NCBI RefSeq assembly: GCF_016888125.1 | Contig: NZ_JACSWA010000358.1 | Location: 1-47,428, forward strand | Source of the DNA: Spirulina sp. CCY15215 | Lineage (GTDB): Bacteria > Cyanobacteriota > Cyanobacteriia > Cyanobacteriales > Spirulinaceae | Direction: 5' to 3' | DNA: 47,428 bases | In this document: positions 34,618-42,095 of the stretch, one piece after another | How the letters are laid out: every line of letters starts with the position of its first letter | Numbering within the stretch: the first letter of the stretch is position 1 | Position numbers and translations under genes: made by a program | The notes under the pieces: model-generated | What the model saw: the letters and a program-made list of their open reading frames with translations, nothing else | The model's database searches: none | What the model was told of the DNA's origin: nothing

Positions 34618-35700
34618 ATGACACGGCAATACCGCATTACCTTACTACCGGGGGATGGCATCGGCCCCGAAATTATGACCGTTACCGTTGCAGTGTTAAA
34701 GGCGATCGCGCCAGAATTTGACCTCCAATTTGAGTTTACAGAAGCCCTCATTGGCGGTTCCGCGATCGAAGCAACGGGAAACCCTCTCCCAGAAGCAACC
34801 CTAAAAACCTGTAAAAATAGCGATGCGGTATTGCTGGCGGCGATCGGGGGCTATAAATGGGACAACCTACCTCGCCATCAACGCCCAGAAACGGGTTTAT
34901 TAGGGCTGAGAGCGGGCTTAGACCTCTTTGCCAACCTGCGACCCGCCACGATTTTACCCCAGCTTATCGACGCTTCTAGCCTCAAACGAGAAGTCGTGGA
35001 AGGGGTCGATATTATGGTGGTGCGAGAATTAACTGGGGGAATTTACTTCGGACAACCCAAAGGCATTTTTGTCACAGAAACTGGGGAAAAACGGGGCGTT
35101 AATACAATGGCTTACACCGAAGCAGAAGTCGATCGCATCGCCCGAGTTGGCTTTGAAACCGCCCAGAAACGGGGAGGAAAACTCTGCTCTGTGGATAAAG
35201 CCAATGTTTTAGATGTTTCTCAATTATGGCGCGATCGCGTCGTCCTGCTCGCAGCAGAATATCCCAAAGTAGAACTCAGCCATCTTTATGTTGACAATGC
35301 CGCCATGCAATTAGTGAGAGCGCCCAAACAGTTCGATACAATTGTGACAGGAAATTTATTTGGCGATATCCTCTCCGATGCCGCCGCCATGCTAACAGGA
35401 AGTATCGGAATGCTCCCCTCCGCCAGTTTAGGCGCACCAGGCAAACCAGGGGTATTTGAACCCGTCCACGGTTCCGCACCGGATATCGCAGGACAAGACA
35501 AAGCCAACCCCCTCGCGCAAATTCTCAGTGCAGCCATGATGTTACGTTACGGTTTAGACCAACCCGCCGCCGCCGATAAGTTAGAAAAAGCAACAAGTAA
35601 GGTATTAGATGACGGGTATCGCACGGGAGATATTATGTCCCCTGGATGTAAATTAGTAGGGTGTCAAGAAATGGGAGAAGTATTGCTAAAAGCCTTGTAA
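34618..35700 (+). CDS. leuB: 3-isopropylmalate dehydrogenase
   Basis: LeuB oxidises 3-isopropylmalate with NAD in leucine synthesis. The 360-residue product has [35 protein letters not shown] (substrate arginines), [25 protein letters not shown] and [20 protein letters not shown]. The NAD-site residues [14 protein letters not shown] follow. Length and motifs are normal. It is preceded by 109 bases after lnt and probably has its own promoter. Confidence 0.95.
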   Translation: MTRQYRITLLPGDGIGPEIMTVTVAVLKAIAPEFDLQFEFTEALIGGSAIEATGNPLPEATLKTCKNSDAVLLAAIGGYKWDNLPRHQRPETGLLGLRAGLDLFANLRPATILPQLIDASSLKREVVEGVDIMVVRELTGGIYFGQPKGIFVTETGEKRGVNTMAYTEAEVDRIARVGFETAQKRGGKLCSVDKANVLDVSQLWRDRVVLLAAEYPKVELSHLYVDNAAMQLVRAPKQFDTIVTGNLFGDILSDAAAMLTGSIGMLPSASLGAPGKPGVFEPVHGSAPDIAGQDKANPLAQILSAAMMLRYGLDQPAAADKLEKATSKVLDDGYRTGDIMSPGCKLVGCQEMGEVLLKAL

Positions 35701-35778
35701 AAAGGTTTCTCTGCATTCCCCGTTCCCTTTTGAGCCTTGATTTGATATTTTGAGATAGAGTTGTCGATTGGTGGATTG

Positions 35779-36063
35779 ATGGTTTCTTTTGATTTAAGCG
35801 ATCGCTCCTATGCCCTAGAGCGAGAACAACACATTCAGCAAATGCGGCAATCTATACGCCCCCCTACACCCGATCGCCTGGTCATGCGATCGGCACAAGC
35901 GATCTTTTACGTTTTCTATCAAGTCCATCAACGGTTTCCCTCACCTCCTACCGGGGTGGCGATCGATCCTCAAAGTCATTGGGGGAAACTTCTCTTTGGT
36001 CCCCAACCGATCTTGCTACCGAGGGAATTTTTTATCCCCATCGATCATTTAGAAACCGAATAA
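35779..36063 (+). CDS. Hypothetical protein, 94 residues
   Basis: No family recognised. The product (ATG at 35779, with a TTG option at 35761) has a basic-acidic N-terminal helix (REQHIQQMRQSIRPPTPDR), then a compact stretch with SAQAIFYVFYQVHQRFPSPP and a Pro-rich end. No membrane segment or signal peptide. Codon use and HIP1 content look like the neighbours. It lies 79 bases after leuB on the same strand. Confidence 0.55.
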   Translation: MVSFDLSDRSYALEREQHIQQMRQSIRPPTPDRLVMRSAQAIFYVFYQVHQRFPSPPTGVAIDPQSHWGKLLFGPQPILLPREFFIPIDHLETE

Positions 36064-36074
36064 TATTGACCCTC

Positions 36075-36099
36075 GTAGGGGTTTGGTCTCCAAACCCTC
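36075..36099. repeat. Dispersed palindrome, second copy
   Basis: The 25-base stretch GTAGGGGTTTGGTCTCCAAA plus CCCTC is identical to 23033-23057. The GGGTTTGG/CCAAACCC stem lies at 36079-36097, just after the stop at 36063, so it can serve as terminator. The hicB fragment starts immediately after it. Confidence 0.85.
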
Positions 36100-36208
36100 C
36101 AAACTTTTTTTAGTTACCATTCCCGAGTTTAGCGATCGCAATGTTCACCAAATCACTACCAATGCGATCGCGCAACTCCAAGAACAAAATCCTGACAACG
36201 AAGAATAA
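36100..36208 (+). pseudogene. hicB fragment joined at HIP1 to another coding tail
   Basis: Bases 36100-36139 read LFLVTIPEFSDR and match the hicB gene at 37048 almost base for base (CTTTTTTTAGTTAC-ATTCCC). The match ends exactly at the HIP1 octamer at 36132-36139. Beyond it the same frame continues with NVHQITTNAIAQLQEQNPDN and a TAA, which is not HicB. So two gene pieces are fused at a HIP1 site. There is no start codon, and the fragment is dead. Confidence 0.7.
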
Positions 36209-36263
36209 AACGAAAGCGATCGCCAATGCGGTTCACCAGTAGATTATGAAGGAGAAGAAATCA
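36158..36263. repeat. 106-bp duplicated module, copy 1
   Basis: The segment from ACCAATGCGATCGCGCAACT to GGAGAAGAAATCA recurs at 36903-37008 with the same length and only a few substitutions. It contains two HIP1 octamers. One frame reads AIAQLQEQNPDNEE, stop, then CGSPVDYEGEEI, in both copies, so it carries the ends of decayed genes. Confidence 0.9.
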
Positions 36264-36340
36264 TCAATGGAGATATTTGACAATAGAACAATTTTGCAAG
36301 AATGCGATCGTATAATCAGATAAACGAGATCGCTTTCAAA

Positions 36341-36682
36341 ATGGCAAAACTTCCAATTGAAATCACAAATCTGCTCGGTCAATTAAAACAACAAGCCCTA
36401 GATATTGTTGATGAATCTCTAGCTCTAGAATTCCAGATTTTTGAACGATTTGGAGAAACAGAAGAAACCCTTCCTGCTTTAGAAGAAATGAAAAATGCTG
36501 GAGAAGATGCTGAATCTACCTATTCTCAACTATCTAACCTTCAATTACAAATTGCCAAAATACAGCCCTCTCCTCCTCCTGATGTGTTACAGTTGTTGAC
36601 AATAGCGATCGAGCGATCGCAACTCCGAATTCCCGCACTAGAAAGAAGCATTCAAGAAGTTAAACAAGAATATAATCTGTAA
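36341..36682 (+). CDS. Hypothetical coiled-coil protein, 113 residues
   Basis: No family recognised. The ATG at 36341 (MAKLPIEITNLLGQ) is preferred over the one at 36302, whose codons are HIP1 repeat. The product is acidic and helical throughout, with heptad-like EITNLLGQLKQQALDIVDES and a last helix RIPALERSIQEVKQEYNL. A second small gene starts six bases later. The two are flanked on each side by the duplicated 106-bp module, so they may have moved together as a cassette. Confidence 0.6.
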   Translation: MAKLPIEITNLLGQLKQQALDIVDESLALEFQIFERFGETEETLPALEEMKNAGEDAESTYSQLSNLQLQIAKIQPSPPPDVLQLLTIAIERSQLRIPALERSIQEVKQEYNL

Positions 36683-36688
36683 TTTATC

Positions 36689-36868
36689 ATGAATAATCAA
36701 CCCAAAATTCCCGACAAAGAAACATCGCAACGCTTGTTAAATAATCTTCGTCACACGCGCTTAGAAGTTCGCGAAGTCAACTTAGAGCTTGCAGCAATTA
36801 ATGCAAGATTAGAAAACTATATTCGTCAACAACAGTTAGAACGAGTAAGAAAAATCTTAATTAGTTGA
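36689..36868 (+). CDS. Small protein, 59 residues, paired with the gene at 36341
   Basis: An ATG at 36689 opens a 59-codon frame to a TGA at 36866-36868 (MNNQPKIPDKETSQRLLNNL at the start). It is basic and helical (EVREVNLELAAINARLENYI). It begins six bases after the previous stop, so co-translation is likely. No family recognised; the size, charge and pairing with an acidic helical protein would suit a small two-component module. Confidence 0.5.
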   Translation: MNNQPKIPDKETSQRLLNNLRHTRLEVREVNLELAAINARLENYIRQQQLERVRKILIS

Positions 36869-36902
36869 TTGGCAAAGATGAATCAATATTCGCCAAATTG
36901 CC

Positions 36903-37008
36903 ACCAATGCGATCGCGCAACTCCAAGAACAAAACCCCGACAATGAAGAATAAAACAAAAGCGATCGCCAATGCGGTTCACCAGTAGATTATGAAGGAGA
37001 AGAAATCA
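36903..37008. repeat. 106-bp duplicated module, copy 2
   Basis: Second copy of the module at 36158-36263. After it the frame with CGSPVDYEGEEI continues as TLAEIEKRQEEKKDESI to a TAG at 37059-37061 overlapping the hicB start. This copy may therefore keep the real gene end, while copy 1 diverges after EEI. Confidence 0.9.
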
Positions 37009-37047
37009 CCTTGGCCGAAATTGAAAAACGACAGGAGGAGAAAAAAG

Positions 37048-37266
37048 ATGAATCAATATAGTATGTTAATTCAATGGTCGGAAGAAGACCAACTTTTTTT
37101 AGTTACTATTCCCGAGTTTAGCGATCGCGTTATCATGCCTTGCACTCATGGGGAAACTCGCACTGAAGCTATTCGCAATGGAGAAGAAGCAATTGATATG
37201 TATTTAGAAGCATGGGAAGTGGAAAGAGAACCAATTCCTCAACCGAGTACGCTTAAAATTGCCTAA
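37048..37266 (+). CDS. hicB: HicB-like antitoxin
   Basis: The 72-residue product has the HicB partial RNase-H-like fold: SMLIQWSEEDQLFLVTIPEF and the helix HGETRTEAIRNGEEAIDMYL. The ATG at 37048 has AGGAGG nine bases upstream; the longer frame from 36991 is a different reading of the upstream remnant. No HicA toxin is visible on either side, so this is an orphan, as is common for this type in cyanobacteria. A fragment of the same gene lies at 36100-36139. Confidence 0.82.
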   Translation: MNQYSMLIQWSEEDQLFLVTIPEFSDRVIMPCTHGETRTEAIRNGEEAIDMYLEAWEVEREPIPQPSTLKIA

Positions 37267-37371
37267 TTGCTTTTCTCCTAATGGGTTATTTCCGAATTCT
37301 CTCCCTTACCTAAGCGCAAAACGACCCCGATCGCAATGTTCACCAAATCGCTACCGATGCGATCGCTTCCT

Positions 37372-37500
37372 TCAAATAAATTCCACATGATTCTCCATGT
37401 CTAAGGGTTCAAGAACCTCCCAAATCAAAATCAATCCCCGCACGATTTCACCAATTGAACGACTATTGAGATGACAATAAGCAATTCCGTAATGTTTTAA
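37372..37500 (-). pseudogene. DUF5615 toxin C-terminal fragment
   Basis: The minus strand reads HYGIAYCHLNSRSIGEIVRG, LILIWEVLEP and MENHVEFI to a TGA at 37372-37374. That is the end of a DUF5615-type toxin (compare SIGEII-GLMLI and MENHVEF in the family). The N-terminal two thirds with the catalytic acids are missing. The stop is four bases from a HIP1 octamer at 37359-37366. Confidence 0.7.
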
Positions 37501-37507
37501 ACCTTAT

Positions 37508-37665
37508 CTAATTTTTGCCAAGATTTCCTTTCCTCAATTTTTGTTGTACTTTGGAAGAGATTTTTGCTTGCATTTCTCGCACAAAATGTTCGCTTTCTTG
37601 AATTTGTCGTCGAATTTCATCAAAATTATCGTGATAATAAGCCAATGTAACATCCGTAAAATTCA
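37508..37665 (-). pseudogene. DUF433 antitoxin C-terminal fragment
   Basis: The minus strand reads NFTDVTLAYYHDNFDEIRRQ and further ESEHFVREMQAKISSKVQQK to a TAG at 37508-37510. This matches the last helices of a DUF433 antitoxin. It sits directly upstream of the DUF5615 fragment, as in an intact pair, so a whole DUF433-DUF5615 operon has decayed here by 5' loss and an internal deletion. Confidence 0.7.
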
Positions 37666-37693
37666 AGTTAGTGTCTATAGAGATAGTTTTAGA

Positions 37694-38353
37694 TCAACGC
37701 AAATAGCGTTTTAGATGAAAATTGACTACATCCCAATTCTCTCGATATCGACCATTGTTGAGTTGTAGATATTTCTCATATTTTTTGGCTAGAGTTTGTT
37801 TTTCTTTTGCGCTTTTTGCTCTTTTAAAATTTTCCTTAATCCATTCAAATACTTCTACTCTCCCATCTTGGATTTCAGGATGATTGAGGTTTAAAATTTC
37901 AATGGTTTTCTCTGCTTCAGTTTTCTCGGTTTCTTCTTCTTGTTTTAGGTTGGTTTTGCGAGAACGAATTCTACCATCTTTTAAAAACTCGAAATATTCT
38001 TCACAGCGATATTGTAATGGGGTGATGGGAAGTTCGCGATCGCCTTTATGATTACCACAATATTCAGGAAAGCGTTTTACAGAGCCACAAGAAGCTAACA
38101 TATTCTGATAATCTAAAGCAAGTTCCGGATAATCGACTTGTGCTTTAAGATGTTCGATATGACTTCTTTCTAGTGTAATTCGTCCGCAACAATAACAGCA
38201 AATATAACCTTGTTCTTGAAGCAAAGACTCGTGAATATTTCTTTTTTCAGGATTTTGTAAATTATCGTAACTATAATTTGTTTTTTCAGCTTTGGTCTTA
38301 GCTTTCCATTCGGTAAAATTGTTTGGTGGTTGTTGTTTACGAATCTGTTTCAT
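37694..38353 (-). CDS. ptuB: HNH nuclease, Septu PtuB-like (TIGR02646)
   Basis: The 219-residue product matches the TIGR02646 family found next to AAA ATPases and in retron-type systems. It has a zinc-binding CCYCCGRI at about 52, the catalytic-type SHIEHLKAQ at about 64, and LASCGSVKRF-EYCGNHKGD with further metal ligands. It should cut nucleic acid once the ATPase senses infection. An AGGAGG ribosome site precedes the ATG at 38353, and the gene overlaps the ATPase gene by 17 bases. It looks intact. Confidence 0.85.
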   Translation of the reverse strand: MKQIRKQQPPNNFTEWKAKTKAEKTNYSYDNLQNPEKRNIHESLLQEQGYICCYCCGRITLERSHIEHLKAQVDYPELALDYQNMLASCGSVKRFPEYCGNHKGDRELPITPLQYRCEEYFEFLKDGRIRSRKTNLKQEEETEKTEAEKTIEILNLNHPEIQDGRVEVFEWIKENFKRAKSAKEKQTLAKKYEKYLQLNNGRYRENWDVVNFHLKRYLR

Positions 38354-39650
38354 CTTCCTCCTGCATGATTTCTAAGTCAGCAATTGCCCAATCTGCTCTC
38401 GCAAGTTCGGGAATTCCTGTTCCTACTTTGTCTTCAATTTTGGCTTTTAATGCTTTTGCTTCTACAATATTTTCATCTCCAATTAATTCAAACAGGCGAT
38501 TGAGATCGTCTTGAATATCTTGCGATCTCTTTACAGTTCCCATCAGGGTTTCTAGTATTATATTACTATCTTTACCATAGGTTCGCACGGGATCGCAAAG
38601 AATTTTTCCTTCATCTGTTTCATATAACAGGTGAACTTGTCGTACTTCGCTAATGACTTGAGGGGAATGGGTAGTAATGATAAATTGACAATTGGGAAAG
38701 GTTTTAGTTAAGTTATTGATAATACTGCGTTGCCATTGGGGATGTAGGTGTAATTCGATTTCGTCAATTAAAACTATACCTTCTCCTTCGAGAGGATTGG
38801 ATCTACCAGGATTGGCGATCGCTAATCTTCTTGCTAAGTCTCCCACCATTGCTAAAACGCATTTTTCTCCTTCTGAGAGTTGATTTAATCTAAGCGTCTT
38901 ACCTCTTTTCTCGATAATCATTCTGGGAATCTTTTCGTTATTTCTACGCTGAACCTGAAAACCAGAAAAACCATCCAAAAATGTATATATTGCATCTCTT
39001 ATTCCTTTCAAATAAGGGTTTTGATAGCTACGATCTTTTATCAGTTTTTCATATTCTAATTCTTCTAAAGAGCGACAATCGTTAAATAAAGAAGTAAAGT
39101 CATCTTTTCTATCGGAAAATATATTATTGTAAGCGCTAACTTGATTGAACAAATTCTCATATTCATATTTAACCTTTTTATTTAAAAGAGCGTTTGAAAA
39201 GGTTCTATGAATTGGATAAGATACAAATAGAGGAATGTTGTAGTTTTTATTGTCTTTTAATCCAGTTTTAATCTCTTGTTTTAACATTGCTATATTCTGT
39301 ATTTGTAAAAAATCTATGATGTTTTTGGAAGATTTCTGCTTGCTTACCCTAAATCCCCAACCTATTAGTTTAGGTTTTAAAATATTTTTTATTTTGATTT
39401 CCATAAAATTTTCATTGTTTTTTATTTCGTTTTTTAAATTACTCAAATAACTGTCCTCTATTCTAAAAAATCCAGATGTAATATCATTCTTGACTGTTAT
39501 TATAAATAAAAGAAATACCAAGCAATCTAAAATACTAGATTTTCCGACCCCATTTACTCCCACAAAAATAGTAGGTTCATTTTGCTCAAAATCTATCGTT
39601 ATATCGTCAAATCCCCGAAAATTTTTCATTGTTAGCTGTTGGACTTTCAT
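38337..39650 (-). CDS. ptuA: AAA ATPase, Septu PtuA-like
   Basis: The 437-residue product is an OLD/RecF-like ATPase. Walker A GVNGVGKSS lies at 31-39, an ABC-type signature LNQLSEGEKCVLAM follows, then Walker B IVLIDEIELHLHPQWQ and a switch histidine in FIITTHSPQV. The frame opens at 39734, but the ATG at 39650 (MKVQQLTMKNFRGF) has GAGAGGA nine bases upstream and matches the family start. With ptuB it forms a type I Septu-like defence operon. The extra region at 90-230 is AT-rich, with foreign-looking composition. Confidence 0.85.
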   Translation of the reverse strand: MKVQQLTMKNFRGFDDITIDFEQNEPTIFVGVNGVGKSSILDCLVFLLFIITVKNDITSGFFRIEDSYLSNLKNEIKNNENFMEIKIKNILKPKLIGWGFRVSKQKSSKNIIDFLQIQNIAMLKQEIKTGLKDNKNYNIPLFVSYPIHRTFSNALLNKKVKYEYENLFNQVSAYNNIFSDRKDDFTSLFNDCRSLEELEYEKLIKDRSYQNPYLKGIRDAIYTFLDGFSGFQVQRRNNEKIPRMIIEKRGKTLRLNQLSEGEKCVLAMVGDLARRLAIANPGRSNPLEGEGIVLIDEIELHLHPQWQRSIINNLTKTFPNCQFIITTHSPQVISEVRQVHLLYETDEGKILCDPVRTYGKDSNIILETLMGTVKRSQDIQDDLNRLFELIGDENIVEAKALKAKIEDKVGTGIPELARADWAIADLEIMQEEDETDS

Positions 39651-39795
39651 TTTTATATTCCTCTCGAATTGAATAAAAAATAACTCTAGTGATAATCTTT
39701 GATTATAAACGAAACTTGCGCTTAACTTCTGCAATTAGAACCCTTCTCTTTATTAGGTGCGTAATACTGAGTAAAGATATCCTTATAACCGACCC

Positions 39796-39829
39796 CCGAT
39801 CGCAACATCCATCAAATTGATGCGATCGC
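39796..39829. repeat. HIP1-bounded repeat related to 36132 and 37327
   Basis: CCGATCGCAACATCCATCAA-ATTGATGCGATCGCC resembles the 32-bp HIP1-bounded segments at 36132-36171 and 37327-37366 (core AATGTTCACCAAATC). It is the fourth member of this family, a few bases shorter, and lies between ptuA and hisA. Confidence 0.6.
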
Positions 39830-39892
39830 CTAACTCCAAAGGGCGATCGTGTTTTTTCTCAATGAAAATATATTAATTTGGATAGCAAAAAA

Positions 39893-40666
39893 TTAGCCCC
39901 AAGCAGAAGACCCCAAATCTGGAGGTACATCTTGCAACCGTCCAGGACCGATCGCCCCCACCGCTTCCGTTAAAGAAACATCTCCTGTATAGAGAGCGCG
40001 ACCGATAATCACTCCTGTTACTCCGCTCGGTTCCAGAGACAATAAACTCAGAACATCCGTGAGAGAACTAACGCCCCCCGAAGCAATAATAGGAATATTG
40101 ACCGATCGCGCTAATTCTCGCAATGCCTCCATATTTGGTCCCGATAGGGTTCCATCCCGATGAATATCGGTGTAAATAATCCCTGCAACCCCCTGAGACT
40201 CCATCCTCTGTGCTAAATCCATCGCTTGCACTTCGGAAGTTTCTAGCCAACCCTTCGTGGCGACTTTGCCATTGCGAGCATCAATTCCGACTATAATTTG
40301 ACCTGGGAATTTTTGACATAAATCCCCCACTAAATCGGGATTTTCTACCGCCACCGTCCCCAGGATCGCCTGTTTCACCCCCAAATCTAAAACCTGACGG
40401 ATCTTCTCCTCATCCCGCAGTCCTCCCCCCACTTGCACGGGAATGGACACCGCAGAAACAATCGCCGCGATCGCCTCTCCATTCACAGATTCCCCCTGTT
40501 TGGCTCCATCCAAATCCACCAAATGCAGCCGCGTCGCCCCTTCACTTTCCCAACGACGGGCAACCTCCACTGGGCGATCGCTGAAAATTTGCGAGCGATC
40601 ATAATCTCCTTGATACAGGCGCACGCAGCGACCTTCTAATAAGTCAATAGCGGGAATAACATCCAT
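39893..40666 (-). CDS. hisA: Phosphoribosylformimino-AICAR ribotide isomerase
   Basis: HisA catalyses the Amadori rearrangement in histidine synthesis. The 257-residue product is a phosphate-binding TIM barrel: [20 protein letters not shown] (Asp8 acid/base), [33 protein letters not shown] (second Asp), [12 protein letters not shown] and [12 protein letters not shown]. It is complete. The start codon directly follows a heptamer-repeat array with no ribosome site, and the nitrilase gene lies upstream on the same strand. Confidence 0.95.
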   Translation of the reverse strand: MDVIPAIDLLEGRCVRLYQGDYDRSQIFSDRPVEVARRWESEGATRLHLVDLDGAKQGESVNGEAIAAIVSAVSIPVQVGGGLRDEEKIRQVLDLGVKQAILGTVAVENPDLVGDLCQKFPGQIIVGIDARNGKVATKGWLETSEVQAMDLAQRMESQGVAGIIYTDIHRDGTLSGPNMEALRELARSVNIPIIASGGVSSLTDVLSLLSLEPSGVTGVIIGRALYTGDVSLTEAVGAIGPGRLQDVPPDLGSSAWG

Positions 40667-40669
40667 TTA

Positions 40670-40844
40670 TAGTTGATAGTTGATAGTTGATAGTTGATAG
40701 GTATGATAGTTGATAGTTGATAGTTGATAGTTGATAGTTGATAGGTATGATAGTTGATAGGTATGATAGTTGATAGGTATGATAGTTGATAGGTATGATA
40801 GTTGATAGGTATGATAGTTGATAGTTGATAGTTGATAGTTGATA
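40670..40844. repeat. Heptamer tandem repeat (STRR) between the nitrilase gene and hisA
   Basis: About 25 units of TTGATAG occur, several fused to a GTATGATAG variant so that 16-bp TTGATAGGTATGATAG superunits recur. The array fills the whole 175 bases from the hisA start codon to just short of the nitrilase stop. Any promoter or ribosome site for hisA must lie inside it or upstream of the nitrilase gene. Confidence 0.95.
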
Positions 40845-40850
40845 ATTAGG

Positions 40851-41660
40851 CTAGAAAACGCGATGGTTGAGGGAGGGCATTTGAGAACGCACACGAGAGA
40901 GACGACGGGGATCGATTTCGGCGATCGCAATTCCAGGTTTATTGCCAGCATCAGCCAAAACTGTCCCCCAAGGATCGACAATCAGGGCGTGACCGTGAGT
41001 GTAGCGCGTCCCGTAATGATTGCCCGTTTGTGCTGGGGCGATCGCATAACAAGTATTCTCGATCGCCCGCGCTTGAATTAACGTTTGCCAGTGATCCTTC
41101 CCGGTATAGGCAGTAAATGCCGCAGGAATAAACAAAACATCCGCCCCTTGCTTCGATAAATGGCGATAGAGTTCCGGAAAACGCACATCGTAACACACAG
41201 AAAGCCCTAAAGTTCCCAAAGTATCCGAATGATACACTGGCGGCAATTCCATCCCAGCCATCACCGTACTCGACTCTTGATAAGTGTTCCCATCAGGTAC
41301 ATTCACATCAAAAAGATGCACCTTGTAATAGCGTGCCAGTTCCTGACCATTGCGATCGATCAATAGAGCCGTGTTATAAACCTTATTATCTGCGGCGGGA
41401 ATTGGGAATCCTCCCCCCAAAATAACAATTTGAAACCGTTGGGCAATGGTTTTGAGAAACTGCTCGCTTTTTTGCGCGATCGCATCTGCTTGTTGAATTT
41501 TTTCAGCTTCCGGTCCCAAAAAGGAAAAATTTTCCGGCAAACAGACTAACTCCGCCCCTTGACGCACAGCCAGATCGATTAACTCTTCGGCTTCGGTTAA
41601 ATTGCGATCGAGATCGGGTCTGCTCGTCATTTGTATCGCAGCAGCAAGATAAGATTTCAT
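40851..41660 (-). CDS. Carbon-nitrogen hydrolase (Nit family)
   Basis: The 269-residue product (ATG at 41660; a TTG at 41672 is also in frame) has the nitrilase-fold triad: Glu43 in CLPENFSFLG, Lys113 in YYKVHLFDV and Cys156 in GLSVCYDVRFPE. The sequence resembles Nit1/Nit2 amidases, which hydrolyse deaminated glutathione or omega-amides such as alpha-ketoglutaramate. It is a metabolite-repair enzyme in that reading. It lies upstream of hisA on the same strand, with only a heptamer array between. Confidence 0.88.
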   Translation of the reverse strand: MKSYLAAAIQMTSRPDLDRNLTEAEELIDLAVRQGAELVCLPENFSFLGPEAEKIQQADAIAQKSEQFLKTIAQRFQIVILGGGFPIPAADNKVYNTALLIDRNGQELARYYKVHLFDVNVPDGNTYQESSTVMAGMELPPVYHSDTLGTLGLSVCYDVRFPELYRHLSKQGADVLFIPAAFTAYTGKDHWQTLIQARAIENTCYAIAPAQTGNHYGTRYTHGHALIVDPWGTVLADAGNKPGIAIAEIDPRRLSRVRSQMPSLNHRVF

Positions 41661-41740
41661 GGGGCGATTCAATTAAGTCGAAAATTTGTCACGATATCGA
41701 TCCTACCTTACCAGGAGATGGAGAACAAGAGGGAGAATAA

Positions 41741-42028
41741 TTATCCGTTGTAACTCTTCACCGATTCATCGGATACCAGCGATACCAGTGGAGTGGCGAT
41801 CGCCACTTGAATACTCGACCCCGAGAGTGCCAAAAAGCGATGATAATTATCTGTATCCCCTCGCAGAGCAAAAGCAATGAGGGCGATCGCCATCCCTAAA
41901 AACCCCGTCATTAAAACCAAAAAGAAAAATAGTTCCATTGCTTGCTGACCGAGGGCAAGCAATTGAGTGGGTTGAGTCAGATCGGGAAGATCGGGAATTC
42001 CTTGGGCAGCTTGCAACATAATAATCAT
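41741..42028 (-). CDS. Small membrane protein, 95 residues
   Basis: No family recognised. An N-terminal amphipathic part (LPDLTQPTQLLALGQQAMEL) is followed by a strong helix (FFFLVLMTGFLGMAIALIAF, about 34-55) and a weaker one (SSIQVAIATPLVSLVSD). AGGAG lies five bases before the ATG at 42028. It is divergent from the GGDEF regulator and could share its control region. Signal or transport role cannot be told. Confidence 0.6.
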   Translation of the reverse strand: MIIMLQAAQGIPDLPDLTQPTQLLALGQQAMELFFFLVLMTGFLGMAIALIAFALRGDTDNYHRFLALSGSSIQVAIATPLVSLVSDESVKSYNG

Positions 42029-42095
42029 TACAACTCCTGGGTACTTTTACGCTTAAAGTCAGACAGGGGGAAATGTTACTGGAGGATTTTGGGGA

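Noticed and set aside
40667-40981. Tyr/Leu/Ser-repeat protein gene
   Set aside because: It is a translation of the heptamer array, with codons set by the repeat, and overlaps the nitrilase gene.
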